This document shows, piece by piece, positions 27,521-36,182 of a stretch of 64,000 bases of DNA. The translations under genes were made by a program, and so were the position numbers. Source of the stretch: Eoetvoesiella caeni (GTDB taxonomy: Bacteria; Pseudomonadota; Gammaproteobacteria; Burkholderiales; Burkholderiaceae_B); assembly GCF_003315175.1 (NCBI RefSeq), contig NZ_QNRQ01000004.1:124001-188000 (forward strand). Direction: 5' to 3'. The first letter of the stretch is position 1, and each line of letters opens with the position of its first letter. A model generated the notes under the pieces. That model was given only the letters and a program-made list of their open reading frames with translations, did no database searches and was not told the DNA's origin.

Positions 27521-28249
27521 ATGGCCTCGTCCGCGACACGCAAAACGTCTCCTCTAAAAATTCTCGGCGCCACATGCCTGCTGGGCGTGTTTGCCGTGCT
27601 GCTCTACCAATTCGGCCTGTTCGTCATGGTGATCTGGCTTTCCATCAACAACCCCAGCAGCAGCGCTTTCATGAAAGCCACTCTGTCCGAATTGCAAGCC
27701 ACCGACCCAAGCGCCCGGCTTGAATATAAATGGGTGGACTATGGGCAAATCAGCACCAACCTGAAACGCGCCGTCATTGCCTCGGAGGACGCCAACTTCA
27801 CCGACCATGAAGGCGTAGAGTGGGACGCCATCCGCAAGGCCTGGAAATACAATCTGCGCCAGGCCGAGCGGGGCAAAAGCAAGATGCGAGGGGGGTCGAC
27901 CATTACCCAGCAATTGGCCAAGAACCTGTTTCTTTCGGGTGCGCGCACCTATTTGCGCAAAGGCCAGGAGTTGATACTTGCCTACATGATCGAGGCCGTC
28001 ATGAGCAAGCAGCGCATTCTGGAGCTGTATCTGAACCTGGCCCAGTGGGGCACGAACACATTCGGCGCCCAGGCGGCCGCCCGGCACTATTACAAGACCG
28101 ACGCCGCGCGGCTGAACAGCTACCAGGCGGCGCAGTTGGCCGCCATGCTGCCCAACCCGGACTATTACGACCGCCACCGCAACACCACGTATTTGCGTTC
28201 GCGCACTGCAACCATCGTAAAACGCATGCGCCAGGTCGACGCTCCGTGA
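27521..28249 (+). CDS. mtgA: Monofunctional biosynthetic peptidoglycan transglycosylase
   Basis: 242 residues, a GT51 glycosyltransferase polymerising lipid II. One N-terminal membrane anchor (about 12-36, ILGATCLLGVFAVLLYQFGLF) and the five family motifs, including the catalytic Glu in ASEDANFTDHEGVEWD and GGSTITQQLAKNLFLSG, and the EAVMSKQRILELYLNLAQWG motif. It starts 6 bp after aroE. A hairpin GGCGGG-CAGCA-CCCGCC (28252-28268) lies just after the stop but has no T-run. Confidence 0.95.
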   Translation: MASSATRKTSPLKILGATCLLGVFAVLLYQFGLFVMVIWLSINNPSSSAFMKATLSELQATDPSARLEYKWVDYGQISTNLKRAVIASEDANFTDHEGVEWDAIRKAWKYNLRQAERGKSKMRGGSTITQQLAKNLFLSGARTYLRKGQELILAYMIEAVMSKQRILELYLNLAQWGTNTFGAQAAARHYYKTDAARLNSYQAAQLAAMLPNPDYYDRHRNTTYLRSRTATIVKRMRQVDAP

Positions 28250-28364
28250 CAGGCGGGCAGCACCCGCCGAAACCGGCTTCAAGATAGCCCCGGACCCGGC
28301 CTGATCTCGCTCGGGACAAGTAGCGAGTAACATACGGGAATCGAATTATTTTTCACACACAGCA

Positions 28365-29543
28365 ATGCGCACCGCCCGCCGTTACCTAGCTTCAGAAATC
28401 TACCGCTCCGCCGCCGTCGTACTCATGGCGCTGGTTGGCCTGTTCACGTTTTTCGCCCTTATCGAAGACCTGGACAACGTGGGCCCCAACTTTACCTTGC
28501 TGAATCTGTTTTACTTGCAGGCCCTGCAATTGCCCACCCGCCTGTACGACTTGCTTCCCATCGGGCTGCTGATAGGCGCCATTCTTGCACTGGCCAGCCT
28601 GGCGCAACGCAATGAGCTCGTCATTCTGCGAGTTTCGGGCGTCAGCGGCATGAAGCTTTTGACCATGCTCTGGGTTATTACCATTCCCTGGGTGGTGGGT
28701 GCGTTTCTGTTGTCCGAAGTCATCACGCCGGCGGCGGAAATCAAATCCAGCGAAGCTACCCTGACACTGCTGGGCCGGGCCGGCGGAGGACGCCTGAACA
28801 GCGGTTATTGGTTCAAGGAAGAGAGCGCCAACAACAGCATGCGCATTATCAATATCGGCGAATTGCAGGCCAACGGCGGCGTCTCCCATATAACGCTCTA
28901 TGAATTCAGCAAGGGACAAGAGCTGTCTACGTTGTCGCAGGCCAAATCGGGCTATTTCGGCAACGGCACACTGGTGCTCGACGACGTCACCGAAACACGG
29001 ATCGACGCCAATGCGGTGGCCGCGCTGGCCAATGCCAAGGTGCCCGACACCCCCACTACCGCCATCGTCCACCTGCCCTCGCGCACCTTGTCGACCACAC
29101 TGACTCCCGAAAGGCTGATCGCCCGTATTCTGGAGCCCGAACGCATGTCCATCTTTGTGCTGCTGGACTATATCGGCTACCTGGAAAGCAACCACCTGCA
29201 AACCGAACGCCAGGTCGTGGCGTTGTGGCGCAAGGCGGCCTACCCCTTTACCTTGCTGGTCATGATGACCATTGCCGCGCCCATAGGCTTTATGCAGACA
29301 CGGCGTGGGGGAGTCGGCGGCAAGGTGTTTATCGGCATTTTGCTGGGGGTCGGCTTTTTCATGATCAACCAATTGGCGCTGAACGTCGGTATGCTTACCA
29401 AGTGGTCGCCCTGGGTTACAGCGCTGGTACCGAATCTTGGCGCCCTTGGGCTGGCCCTGGCGGCCATGCTGCTTATGGAGAACCAGCATAATGTGCGGCG
29501 CATTACCCGCGCCCATAGCTTCGGACGCAAACCGGCAATATGA
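28365..29543 (+). CDS. lptG: LPS export ABC transporter permease LptG
   Basis: 392 residues. Two groups of three transmembrane helices (about 12-112 and 305-390) flank a periplasmic jellyroll domain, the LptF/LptG plan; [29 protein letters not shown]-type coupling-helix residues match LptG better than LptF. With LptF and LptB2 it moves lipopolysaccharide to the LptC/LptA bridge. lptF is usually adjacent but is not in this window: mtgA lies upstream and apaH downstream. apaH overlaps the stop by ATGA. Confidence 0.88.
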   Translation: MRTARRYLASEIYRSAAVVLMALVGLFTFFALIEDLDNVGPNFTLLNLFYLQALQLPTRLYDLLPIGLLIGAILALASLAQRNELVILRVSGVSGMKLLTMLWVITIPWVVGAFLLSEVITPAAEIKSSEATLTLLGRAGGGRLNSGYWFKEESANNSMRIINIGELQANGGVSHITLYEFSKGQELSTLSQAKSGYFGNGTLVLDDVTETRIDANAVAALANAKVPDTPTTAIVHLPSRTLSTTLTPERLIARILEPERMSIFVLLDYIGYLESNHLQTERQVVALWRKAAYPFTLLVMMTIAAPIGFMQTRRGGVGGKVFIGILLGVGFFMINQLALNVGMLTKWSPWVTALVPNLGALGLALAAMLLMENQHNVRRITRAHSFGRKPAI

Positions 29544-30382
29544 GCAGCACCGCAAACATCTGGGCCATAGGCGACGTCCAGGGCTGCTGCCAATCCTTGA
29601 ATGACCTGCTGGCGCAGCCCGAGATTGCCGGCGACCCGCAAGCCCACTTCTGGTTTGCCGGCGACCTGGTCAACCGCGGACCCGATTCGCTGGCAACCCT
29701 GAACCGCGTCATCGCGCTGGGCGAACGCTGCACGGCCATACTGGGCAACCATGACTTGCATCTGCTGGGAGTTGCAGCAGGCATCAAAAAACCCGGCAAG
29801 TCCGACACATTCACCGATATCCTGAACGCCCCCAATGCCGACGAACTGATCGACTGGCTGCGGTACCGCCCGCTGGCCCACTATGCGCAAGGCCATCTTA
29901 TGGTGCATGCCGGCGTGCTGCCCAAATGGGATGTCGACAAGACGTTGTCCCTGGCGGCCGAAATCGAAACAGCCCTGCGCTCGCCCAATTGGAAAGCCAA
30001 CCTGAAAAAAATGTACGGCAACGATCCCGCCCATTGGAGCGACGATTTCAGCCGGAACAAACGTTTTCGGGTCATCATCAACGCCTTGACGCGCATGCGC
30101 ATGTGCAATGTTCATGGCCATATGGACTTTACCTACAAGCATGCCCCGGTTGCCGACGAACGCCTCATGCCGTGGTTCGATGTTCCGGGCCGCGTCATCC
30201 TGAACGACGACGTCACCATAATTTTTGGCCATTGGTCCACGCTGGGCCTGCTTGTAAGGCCCGATGCCGTCTGCCTGGATACCGGCTGTATCTGGGGCGG
30301 GCAATTGACCGCCATGCGCCTGCGCGACCACAAACTGGTGCAGGTGAATTGCGAGCAGCAGCAAAAGCCCTTCGAGCTTTAA
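29540..30382 (+). CDS. apaH: Symmetrical bis(5'-nucleosyl)-tetraphosphatase
   Basis: 280 residues. It hydrolyses Ap4A to two ADP and, in E. coli, also removes Np4 caps from RNA. Phosphoesterase metal motifs are [32 protein letters not shown] and [11 protein letters not shown]. Translationally coupled to lptG (ATGA overlap). Its last 4 bp overlap the last 4 bp of plsC on the other strand, so there is no room for a separate terminator between the two. Confidence 0.96.
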   Translation: MSSTANIWAIGDVQGCCQSLNDLLAQPEIAGDPQAHFWFAGDLVNRGPDSLATLNRVIALGERCTAILGNHDLHLLGVAAGIKKPGKSDTFTDILNAPNADELIDWLRYRPLAHYAQGHLMVHAGVLPKWDVDKTLSLAAEIETALRSPNWKANLKKMYGNDPAHWSDDFSRNKRFRVIINALTRMRMCNVHGHMDFTYKHAPVADERLMPWFDVPGRVILNDDVTIIFGHWSTLGLLVRPDAVCLDTGCIWGGQLTAMRLRDHKLVQVNCEQQQKPFEL

Positions 30383-31140
30383 CCGGGACCGGGGGGCTGC
30401 TTCATGCGCACGGCCTTGCTGATGAGCTCATGCGCGTGTGCCGACACCTTCGTGCGCCCCATCTCCTGGCACTGCTCGGCCGACATCACGGGTAAAAAGT
30501 CGACCTCGACCATAATCCCCGTTGTGCTTATCAGAACGCAAAGGTTCTGCACCAGGTTCTGCTCGCCCACAAACGCCGCGTAATCGCTGCGCACGCCACG
30601 GTGGTAAAAACGCAAGGCAATCGGCTGGACGCTGACCCCGCCATGAATGGCGGGCTCAAATAAGCTGGAGCGGAAAGGCAGCACATCGAAGCCGGTGGAT
30701 GTCGTGCCTTCGGCAAACAGGCCCAGCACCTCGCCGCGCGTGAAGCGATGCTCCATCTGCTGGCTGACGGTTTTAATTGCCTGGCGCTCGCGCCGGTTCA
30801 AGAACACGGTGCCGGCCTTGGCCACCAGCCAGCCGATGATCGGCCACTGCCGGATTTCGCTTTTGGCTACAAAAGCCACGCAGCGTATGCTGCTTAATAT
30901 GAAGATATCGATCCACGATATGTGGTTGGAGACCCACAGGGCGGCGCCGCTCATCATGGGCTGTCCGTGCACTCGCACCTGGACGCCGCAAATCTTCATC
31001 AGTGCCAGCGACCAGCTTTTGTTCATTGCATTGCGCCCCGACAAAGGCAGAAAAGGGTACACGACCGCTACCGAAAGCAGGCTGGATGCTATCCAGATAA
31101 TGACCAACGGCGCACGAAACAAAAATAGCAGTGGACCCAA
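30379..31140 (-). CDS. plsC: 1-acyl-sn-glycerol-3-phosphate acyltransferase
   Basis: 253 residues. It acylates lysophosphatidate to phosphatidate at the inner membrane. An N-terminal hydrophobic segment (about 3-25) is followed by a catalytic motif in [11 protein letters not shown] (HX4D) near residue 71, where Ile-Ser replaces the more usual residues between His and Asp, and the glycerol-phosphate motif [15 protein letters not shown] near residue 140. The gene faces apaH convergently with a 4-bp overlap. Confidence 0.9.
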   Translation of the reverse strand: MGPLLFLFRAPLVIIWIASSLLSVAVVYPFLPLSGRNAMNKSWSLALMKICGVQVRVHGQPMMSGAALWVSNHISWIDIFILSSIRCVAFVAKSEIRQWPIIGWLVAKAGTVFLNRRERQAIKTVSQQMEHRFTRGEVLGLFAEGTTSTGFDVLPFRSSLFEPAIHGGVSVQPIALRFYHRGVRSDYAAFVGEQNLVQNLCVLISTTGIMVEVDFLPVMSAEQCQEMGRTKVSAHAHELISKAVRMKQPPGPG

Positions 31141-31210
31141 ACATTTCTCCAGGAGTTCTCGACAATTGCGTTGCCCGTAATATTACCCTTTGCGATCAAA
31201 ACGGGAAAAG

Positions 31211-31234
31211 CGCCCGGCGTCGAAACGCCGGCAC
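31211..31234 (-). terminator. Possible terminator of the yqgE-ruvX operon
   Basis: On the minus strand a stem CCGGCGT/ACGCCGG with a TTCG tetraloop (31214-31231) is followed by GCGCTTTTCCCGTTTT, a poor T-run. It lies between ruvX and plsC, in a 157-bp gap with no gene. Confidence 0.5.
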
Positions 31235-31298
31235 ACCAAGGCCATAGCCATGACCGGCTGCTGGCCGGTGGCGCAAACGCCAATGCTGTGCTGGAATT

Positions 31299-31697
31299 TC
31301 AAAGAGGTAGGGTATCGAAATAACGCTGCAGGATTACCGCTGCGGCGGCCGCATCGTCGGCCTCGTTGGTGCCGAGCAGTTCTTGCGCTTCCAGGCTGGA
31401 GCCGCGCTCGTCGACCAGCTCGACCACAGCGCCGAAACGCCCCTTGAGCTGATTGGCAAAGCGCCGGCAGCGCGTGGAGGCGTATTGTTCGCCGCCGTCG
31501 AGAGTCAAGGGCAGGCCCACCACGATGCGGTCGGGCTGCCATTGCCCCAGCAAATCGGCAAGGGCGGCAAAGCGCTGGTCGCGCGTGTCCGAAACAAGAA
31601 TGGTAAGCGGGCGGGCCTGGCGCGTAAGCGTATTGCCGATGGCAACGCCGATTTTCTTTGTGCCGTAGTCCAGAGCCAGCAGGGTCTCTTCAGGCAT
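31299..31697 (-). CDS. ruvX: RuvX/YqgF RNase H-fold protein
   Basis: 132 residues. The LALDYGTKKIGVAIGN strand carries the first catalytic Asp, VGLPLTLDG the second strand, and LVDERGSSLEAQELL the third. YqgF is a putative Holliday-junction resolvase in some bacteria and needed for 16S rRNA 5'-end maturation in others. The ATG at 31697 overlaps the yqgE stop by 8 bp, so the pair is coupled, the usual proteobacterial arrangement. Confidence 0.92.
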   Translation of the reverse strand: MPEETLLALDYGTKKIGVAIGNTLTRQARPLTILVSDTRDQRFAALADLLGQWQPDRIVVGLPLTLDGGEQYASTRCRRFANQLKGRFGAVVELVDERGSSLEAQELLGTNEADDAAAAAVILQRYFDTLPL

Positions 31698-32280
31698 GGC
31701 CCGCTTCGCCCGCCAGCATCGCAGAATTGATGCCCAACTGCGCCAAAGTGGCTTCGTAGCGCTGCTCGGGCGGTATGTTGAATAGTATTTCGTTGGAGGC
31801 CGACAGATTGAGCCAGGCATTCTGGGCCATTTCGCTTTCTAGCTGGCCTGCGCCCCAGCCGGCATAGCCAAGGGTGATCAGGATTTGCGCCGGGCCACGC
31901 CCTTGCGCAAGTTCTTGCAAGACATCGCGCGAGGTCGTAAGAGCCAGTTCGCCCAGGCGGATGCTTGAACTGTAGTCGCCCACGGGAGCGTGCAGGACAA
32001 AGCCGCGGTCGGTCTGCACCGGCCCGCCGAAAAATACTGGGGTCTCTTGCACCGGGCCGATTTCGAGCGACAGGTCCACGTCGATTCGTTCGAGAAGGTT
32101 GCCAACAGTCAGGTCGGTAGGACGGTTGATGACCAGCCCCAGCGCACCGTGTTCGTTGTGTTCGCACAGATAAATGACTGTGTTGGCCAGATTGCCGGCC
32201 ACCATGCCGGGCATGGCAAGTAAAAACTGCTTGGACAAGTCGGCGCTTGAGCCAGCACGCGATTTATTGATCCGATCCAT
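31690..32280 (-). CDS. YqgE/AlgH (UPF0301) family protein
   Basis: 196 residues. Family motifs: LLAMPGMVAGNLANTVIYLCEHNEHGALGLVINRP near the N-terminus, FFGGPVQTDRGFVLH in the middle and LGYAGWGAGQLESEMAQNAWL in the second half. AlgH affects alginate production in Pseudomonas, but the biochemical role is unknown. A strong AAGGAGG precedes the ATG. Upstream on the same strand is the rubredoxin gene, 93 bp away. Confidence 0.92.
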   Translation of the reverse strand: MDRINKSRAGSSADLSKQFLLAMPGMVAGNLANTVIYLCEHNEHGALGLVINRPTDLTVGNLLERIDVDLSLEIGPVQETPVFFGGPVQTDRGFVLHAPVGDYSSSIRLGELALTTSRDVLQELAQGRGPAQILITLGYAGWGAGQLESEMAQNAWLNLSASNEILFNIPPEQRYEATLAQLGINSAMLAGEAGHA

Positions 32281-32373
32281 GACTTGCCCTCCTTGGTCGC
32301 TACTACAAGCCTATTGTATCCGGGACTTGCCTGCCTGAGTTGATTTTTGAATACGGCGGCAAGCCCGCCCGGC

Positions 32374-32538
32374 CTAGACTTCGATCAGTTCGAAGTCTTC
32401 TTTGCGGGCGCCGCATTCGGGACACACCCAGTTAGGAGGCACATCTTCCCAACGCGTTCCGGCTGGTATGCCTTCTTCGGGCACGCCCGTCTCTTCATCG
32501 TAGATCCAACCGCAGATCAGGCACATCCAGGTACGCAT
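32374..32538 (-). CDS. Rubredoxin
   Basis: 54 residues, too short for usual gene-length cutoffs. The two CxxCG pairs are MCLICGWIYDEETG and CPECGARKEDFE, the tetracysteine site for one iron, with the conserved GTRWEDVPPNWVCP segment between. A small cytoplasmic one-electron carrier; the usual partners are rubredoxin reductase and alkane hydroxylase or peroxide and superoxide reductases, none nearby. Divergent from the ThiD-like gene, a neighbourhood I recall as conserved in Burkholderiales. Confidence 0.93.
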   Translation of the reverse strand: MRTWMCLICGWIYDEETGVPEEGIPAGTRWEDVPPNWVCPECGARKEDFELIEV

Positions 32539-32630
32539 GTTTGTTACTCTCTGAAAATTTCAAATGCTAATCCCAGCCAATTCCGGGCGCTTCCATTAGA
32601 ATGGGGTCAATATTACTAAACTCAATGACT

Positions 32631-32656
32631 ATATCTTTGACAATGGCCAAAGATAT
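32631..32656. promoter_or_regulatory. Palindrome upstream of the ThiD-like gene
   Basis: Perfect 9-bp arms ATATCTTTG (32631-32639) and CAAAGATAT (32648-32656) with an 8-nt centre. It overlaps a TTGACA (32637-32642) that could be a -35 element, although no good -10 follows. It may be an operator or a hairpin. Confidence 0.5.
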
Positions 32657-32685
32657 TGCAAATACCTTTACGATAGCCCGTTTCC

Positions 32686-33486
32686 GTGTCAAATTCCAAT
32701 CCCACCCTGATCCTCGTTGTCGGCCCCTTCGACCCAAGCGGCTCGGGCAATTTACCGGCCGACGCCATCACTTGCGCCGGCCTGGGTGGCCATGCGGCAA
32801 GCGCTCTTAGCGCCATTCATGTGCAAGATACAGTCTCGACCGAAGACATCCAGGTCATGACGCCCGAATTCCTGGACGATCAGGCACGCTGCGTGCTGGA
32901 AGACATGCATATACAGGCCATAAAAGTCGGCGCTCTCTACAGCGTCGAGTCGGTCCAGGTCCTGGCGCAGATAGCGGCCGACTATTCGCATCTACCCTTG
33001 GTTTTGCATCTGGACACCCTGCCGGACCACAGTTTTCTCGACGACGAAGACCCTGAAGACATCCTGTCGGCCATCCTCGAATTGCTGCTGCCGCAAACCA
33101 ATCTGGTCCTGGTCGAACACAACCTGATCGCGCACTGGAAAACAGACGGGCTGCTGCCTGGCGCCGAGACCGAAACTCCGGTCAAGGCCTTGCAAAATTT
33201 CGGCGCACAGTGGGTGCTGGCTGCCGGTTCGCCCATGCGGCCCGGCCAATACGCCTATCTATTGCATGGCCCCGAACAAGCCACATTCAACTGGAAAGGG
33301 CAAACGCCGCCGGCACGCCTGAACAACACCAACGGTCCGCTGGGCTGTGCGCTGGCCATTGAAATGGGCAAAGGCGCCGACGTCCCCAAGGCCGTCGAAG
33401 TCGCCTTGGCTCTGGCCGGGCCGCTGGCCGCAAATACTTTCCAGCCTGGCATGGGCTACCGTTTAATCAACCGGGCCATATCATGA
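32686..33486 (+). CDS. ThiD-like (ribokinase-fold) protein with eroded catalytic motifs
   Basis: 266 residues, GTG start. The fold matches hydroxymethylpyrimidine/phosphomethylpyrimidine kinase: FDPSGSGNLPADAITCAGLGG aligns with the ThiD N-terminus and VQDT keeps the substrate Gln. But the anion-hole motif NTHGTGCT of E. coli ThiD reads NTNGPLGC here, the KGGH motif reads AAGSP, the NxxE metal motif reads EHNLIA, and the D-P-V-M strand is lost. By comparison with ThiD it should be a poor or inactive kinase. It overlaps thiE by 4 bp, so a thiamine-related role is likely but unproven. Confidence 0.75.
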   Translation: MSNSNPTLILVVGPFDPSGSGNLPADAITCAGLGGHAASALSAIHVQDTVSTEDIQVMTPEFLDDQARCVLEDMHIQAIKVGALYSVESVQVLAQIAADYSHLPLVLHLDTLPDHSFLDDEDPEDILSAILELLLPQTNLVLVEHNLIAHWKTDGLLPGAETETPVKALQNFGAQWVLAAGSPMRPGQYAYLLHGPEQATFNWKGQTPPARLNNTNGPLGCALAIEMGKGADVPKAVEVALALAGPLAANTFQPGMGYRLINRAIS

Positions 33487-34136
33487 GCACCTCATTAAGA
33501 TTCCCGCGGGGCCTGTACGGCATTACGCCCGAATGGAGCAATACAGAACAACTGATCATCGCCGTTGCCGAAGCCGCGCAAGGCGGCATGGTCGCCTTGC
33601 AATGGCGCAGAAAAACTGGCTTGCGCAGCGAGCAAATGGCCCAGGCGCTGGCTTTGGCCGAGTGCTGCAAGCAGCATGGCATCCTGTTCATCGTCAACGA
33701 CAACCTGCAGCTTGCGCTGGCCATTGACGCCGATGGCGTCCACCTGGGCCGGGACGACGGCAGCCTGGCCGAGGCTCGCCGGGCTCTGGGCCCGTCCAAG
33801 ATCGTTGGCTGTTCATGCTATAACGAGCCCGAACTTGCCAGCCTGGCGCTAAGCCAGGACGTCGACTACATTGCCTTTGGCGCCATGTACCCTTCCCGCG
33901 TCAAGCCCGACACCACCATGGCAACGCTGGATAATCTGCGCGAAGGCCGCAGGCTGGCAGAAGGCCAGGGGCACACACCTCGGGCAGCCGTCGTTGCCAT
34001 TGGCGGCATTACGGCCGACAATGCGGCGCCGCTCATACAAGCCGGCGCCGACAGCATCGCCCTTATCAGCGGCCTTTTCGAAGCGCCGGACATCCAGGCC
34101 AGCGCCGCCCGCTGCCGGGACTTGTTCCGCGCCTGA
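33483..34136 (+). CDS. thiE: Thiamine-phosphate synthase
   Basis: 217 residues, TIM barrel. It joins HMP pyrophosphate and thiazole phosphate to give thiamine phosphate. LYGITPEW opens the first strand; ALQWRRKTG stands for the usual QLRxK; IVNDNLQLALAIDADGVHLGRDD carries the pyrophosphate and metal residues; YIAFGAMYPSRVKPDT and VVAIGGITADNAAPLIQAGADSIALIS complete the core. Translational coupling to the ThiD-like gene. thiC lies at 48.8 kb under a riboswitch, so thiamine genes are split over two loci. Confidence 0.91.
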   Translation: MSTSLRFPRGLYGITPEWSNTEQLIIAVAEAAQGGMVALQWRRKTGLRSEQMAQALALAECCKQHGILFIVNDNLQLALAIDADGVHLGRDDGSLAEARRALGPSKIVGCSCYNEPELASLALSQDVDYIAFGAMYPSRVKPDTTMATLDNLREGRRLAEGQGHTPRAAVVAIGGITADNAAPLIQAGADSIALISGLFEAPDIQASAARCRDLFRA

Positions 34137-34195
34137 CCCCGCGCCCCGCGCATGCGCGCGAGGCCATTTATTTTCATTGTCTATAGAGTTTCGCC

Positions 34196-35473
34196 ATGTC
34201 CCGTAATACCGCCCTGTTTGAACGCGCCTGCCAGACCATCCCTGGCGGGGTCAACTCACCCGTGCGGGCATTTCGCTCCGTCGGCGGCTCGCCGCGCTTC
34301 ATTACGCGGGCCCAAGGCCCTTATATGTGGGACGCGGACGGCACCCGGTATATTGACTACGTAGGTTCCTGGGGGCCGGCCATTCTGGGCCACGCCCATC
34401 CCGAAGTCATCCGCACGGTACAAGAAGCCGCCGTCAATGGACTTTCGTTCGGTGCACCCACCGAAGGCGAAATCGAAATCGCCGAAGCCATCGCCGCGCG
34501 CATTCCATCCATCGAAAAAGTGCGCCTGGTCAGCTCGGGCACAGAAGCCACGATGACGGCCATCCGCCTGGCCCGAGGCTACACCGGCCGTTCGAAGATC
34601 ATCAAGTTCGAAGGCTGCTACCACGGCCACGCGGACAGCCTGCTGGTCAAGGCCGGCTCGGGCATGCTGACTTTCGGCAACCCGACCTCGGCCGGCGTAC
34701 CGCAGGAATTCATCCAGCACACCATTGTGCTGGACTACAACAAGCTGGACGACGTCAAGGCAGCGTTCAAGCAGTTCGGCGATGAGATCGCCTGCATCAT
34801 CGTCGAGCCCATAGCCGGCAACATGAACCTCATCAAGCCCGCGCCAGGCTTCCTGGAAGGCCTGCGCGAGCTCTGCACCCAGCATGGCGCGCTACTCATA
34901 TTCGACGAAGTCATGACGGGCTTTCGCGTTGGGCCGCAGGGGGTGCAAGGCCTGGCCGGCGTTACGCCGGACATCACCACCCTGGCCAAGGTCATAGGCG
35001 GGGGCATGCCTGTGGGGGCCTTTGGCGGGCGGGCCGACATCATGGAACATATCGCGCCGCTGGGGCCTGTTTACCAGGCGGGCACGCTGTCGGGCAACCC
35101 CGTGGCCGTAGCTGCCGGCCTGGTCACCCTTAAATTGCTGTCCGAGCCGGGCTTCTACGAGAACCTGGCGGCACAAGCCAAGAAACTGGCTACCGGCCTG
35201 TCCGAAAGGGCCGCGGCAGCGGGCGTTGCCTTCAGCGCCGACCACGTGGGCGGCATGTTCGGCATTTACTTCAACGAAAAAGTACCCACCTCTTTCGCCG
35301 AGGTATCCACCAGCGACACCGAGCTATTCAAGAGGTTTTTCCATGCCATGCTGATCAAGGGCGTGTACTTTGCGCCGTCGGCTTTTGAAGCGGGCTTCGT
35401 TTCGGCAGCCCACGACGACCAAGTGATTCAAGCTACGCTGGATATCGCGGAGCAGGTTTTCGCCAAGCTGTAA
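34196..35473 (+). CDS. hemL: Glutamate-1-semialdehyde 2,1-aminomutase
   Basis: 425 residues, PLP-dependent fold type I. It makes 5-aminolevulinate in the C5 pathway, downstream of GltX and Glu[21 protein letters not shown] at the N-terminus, [20 protein letters not shown], the Asp-containing [14 protein letters not shown], and the PLP lysine in [18 protein letters not shown] near residue 265. It lies 59 bp after thiE. No strong ribosome site is visible before the ATG. Confidence 0.96.
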   Translation: MSRNTALFERACQTIPGGVNSPVRAFRSVGGSPRFITRAQGPYMWDADGTRYIDYVGSWGPAILGHAHPEVIRTVQEAAVNGLSFGAPTEGEIEIAEAIAARIPSIEKVRLVSSGTEATMTAIRLARGYTGRSKIIKFEGCYHGHADSLLVKAGSGMLTFGNPTSAGVPQEFIQHTIVLDYNKLDDVKAAFKQFGDEIACIIVEPIAGNMNLIKPAPGFLEGLRELCTQHGALLIFDEVMTGFRVGPQGVQGLAGVTPDITTLAKVIGGGMPVGAFGGRADIMEHIAPLGPVYQAGTLSGNPVAVAAGLVTLKLLSEPGFYENLAAQAKKLATGLSERAAAAGVAFSADHVGGMFGIYFNEKVPTSFAEVSTSDTELFKRFFHAMLIKGVYFAPSAFEAGFVSAAHDDQVIQATLDIAEQVFAKL

Positions 35474-35575
35474 CTCGCTTGCCGGTTCAAGCGCGACCGC
35501 GAAATTGAAGCTGGGACAGTACTGGTTTGCGGCCACTGCGCCAACCAAGTACGCACATGATCTGAAAATGGATAT

Positions 35576-35616
35576 AAAAAGGGCCGGACTCGCCACACAG
35601 CGAATCCGGCCTTTTG
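35576..35616. terminator. Bidirectional terminator between hemL and the aminobenzoate operon
   Basis: A-run, stem GGCCGGACTCG/CGAATCCGGCC (10 of 11 paired, one G-T type mismatch), 8-nt loop, then CTTTTG. It serves both convergent transcripts. Confidence 0.8.
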
Positions 35617-35649
35617 CTTAATACTGCCCCGCCAATCAGCAACAGCCGA

Positions 35650-36060
35650 TTAGGCTGCAGCCGGCACAACCGCGGTAACTTCGATTTCCACCTTGGCTCG
35701 GTCTTCGATGAGGTCGGCCACTTCAACCGCGGTCATGGCAGGAAAATTCTTGCCGAGGATCTCGCGGTAATGCTTGCCGATCTCGCGCAGCGCGCCGACA
35801 TACTCTTGCTTGTCGCGCACATACCAGGTCATGCGGGCCATGTGCTCGGGGCCGGCGCCGCCTTCTTTCAGGACAGCCACGATATTGCGCAGCGTCTGGC
35901 CGACCTGTTCGGCCAGATCGTCGGTCTCGAACTGCTGCTGGGCATTCCAGCCAACCTGGCCGCCAACAAACACAATACGGCTGCCGACGGTCAGCTCGGC
36001 CATAGTACCGTTGGCGTAACCGCGCGGCTCGGACCAGTTTGGTGGTTGTAGAATTTTCAT
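35650..36060 (-). CDS. Rid (YjgF/RidA-like) family protein of the aminobenzoate operon
   Basis: 136 residues, a trimeric chorismate-mutase-like fold expected. GSRIVFVGGQVGWN and VGQTLRNIVAVLKEGGAGPEHMARMTWYVRD are typical. Where classical RidA has FPARS with the arginine needed for imine/enamine deamination, this protein reads FPAMTAVEVADL: the Arg is Met. It is therefore in another Rid subgroup or has lost that chemistry. In the Azoarcus evansii cluster a Rid-type protein (then called translation inhibitor) is also present. GAGG precedes the ATG at 36060. It is the last gene of the operon. Confidence 0.88.
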   Translation of the reverse strand: MKILQPPNWSEPRGYANGTMAELTVGSRIVFVGGQVGWNAQQQFETDDLAEQVGQTLRNIVAVLKEGGAGPEHMARMTWYVRDKQEYVGALREIGKHYREILGKNFPAMTAVEVADLIEDRAKVEIEVTAVVPAAA

Positions 36061-36116
36061 TTGTACCTCGTATAAATCGAGCGATGCGCCCTTTGGGGCC
36101 TGTCGCAATCATCAAA

Positions 36117-36138
36117 CCTGAAAGGCGGGCCTTTCAGG
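36117..36138. other. Perfect hairpin between the ligase and Rid genes
   Basis: Nine-bp arms CCTGAAAGG and CCTTTCAGG around CGGG, with no T-run on either side. Within the 122-bp gap of the operon it could stabilise or process the message. Confidence 0.5.
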
Positions 36139-36182
36139 GCGCTAAACGTAGGGCAGCGGCCACGGCGCGGCCGCTGTATGCA

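Noticed and set aside
36061-36182. Terminator splitting the ligase and Rid genes
   Set aside because: The 36117-36138 hairpin has perfect arms but no T-run on the transcribed side, so I keep the Rid gene in the operon, with some doubt.
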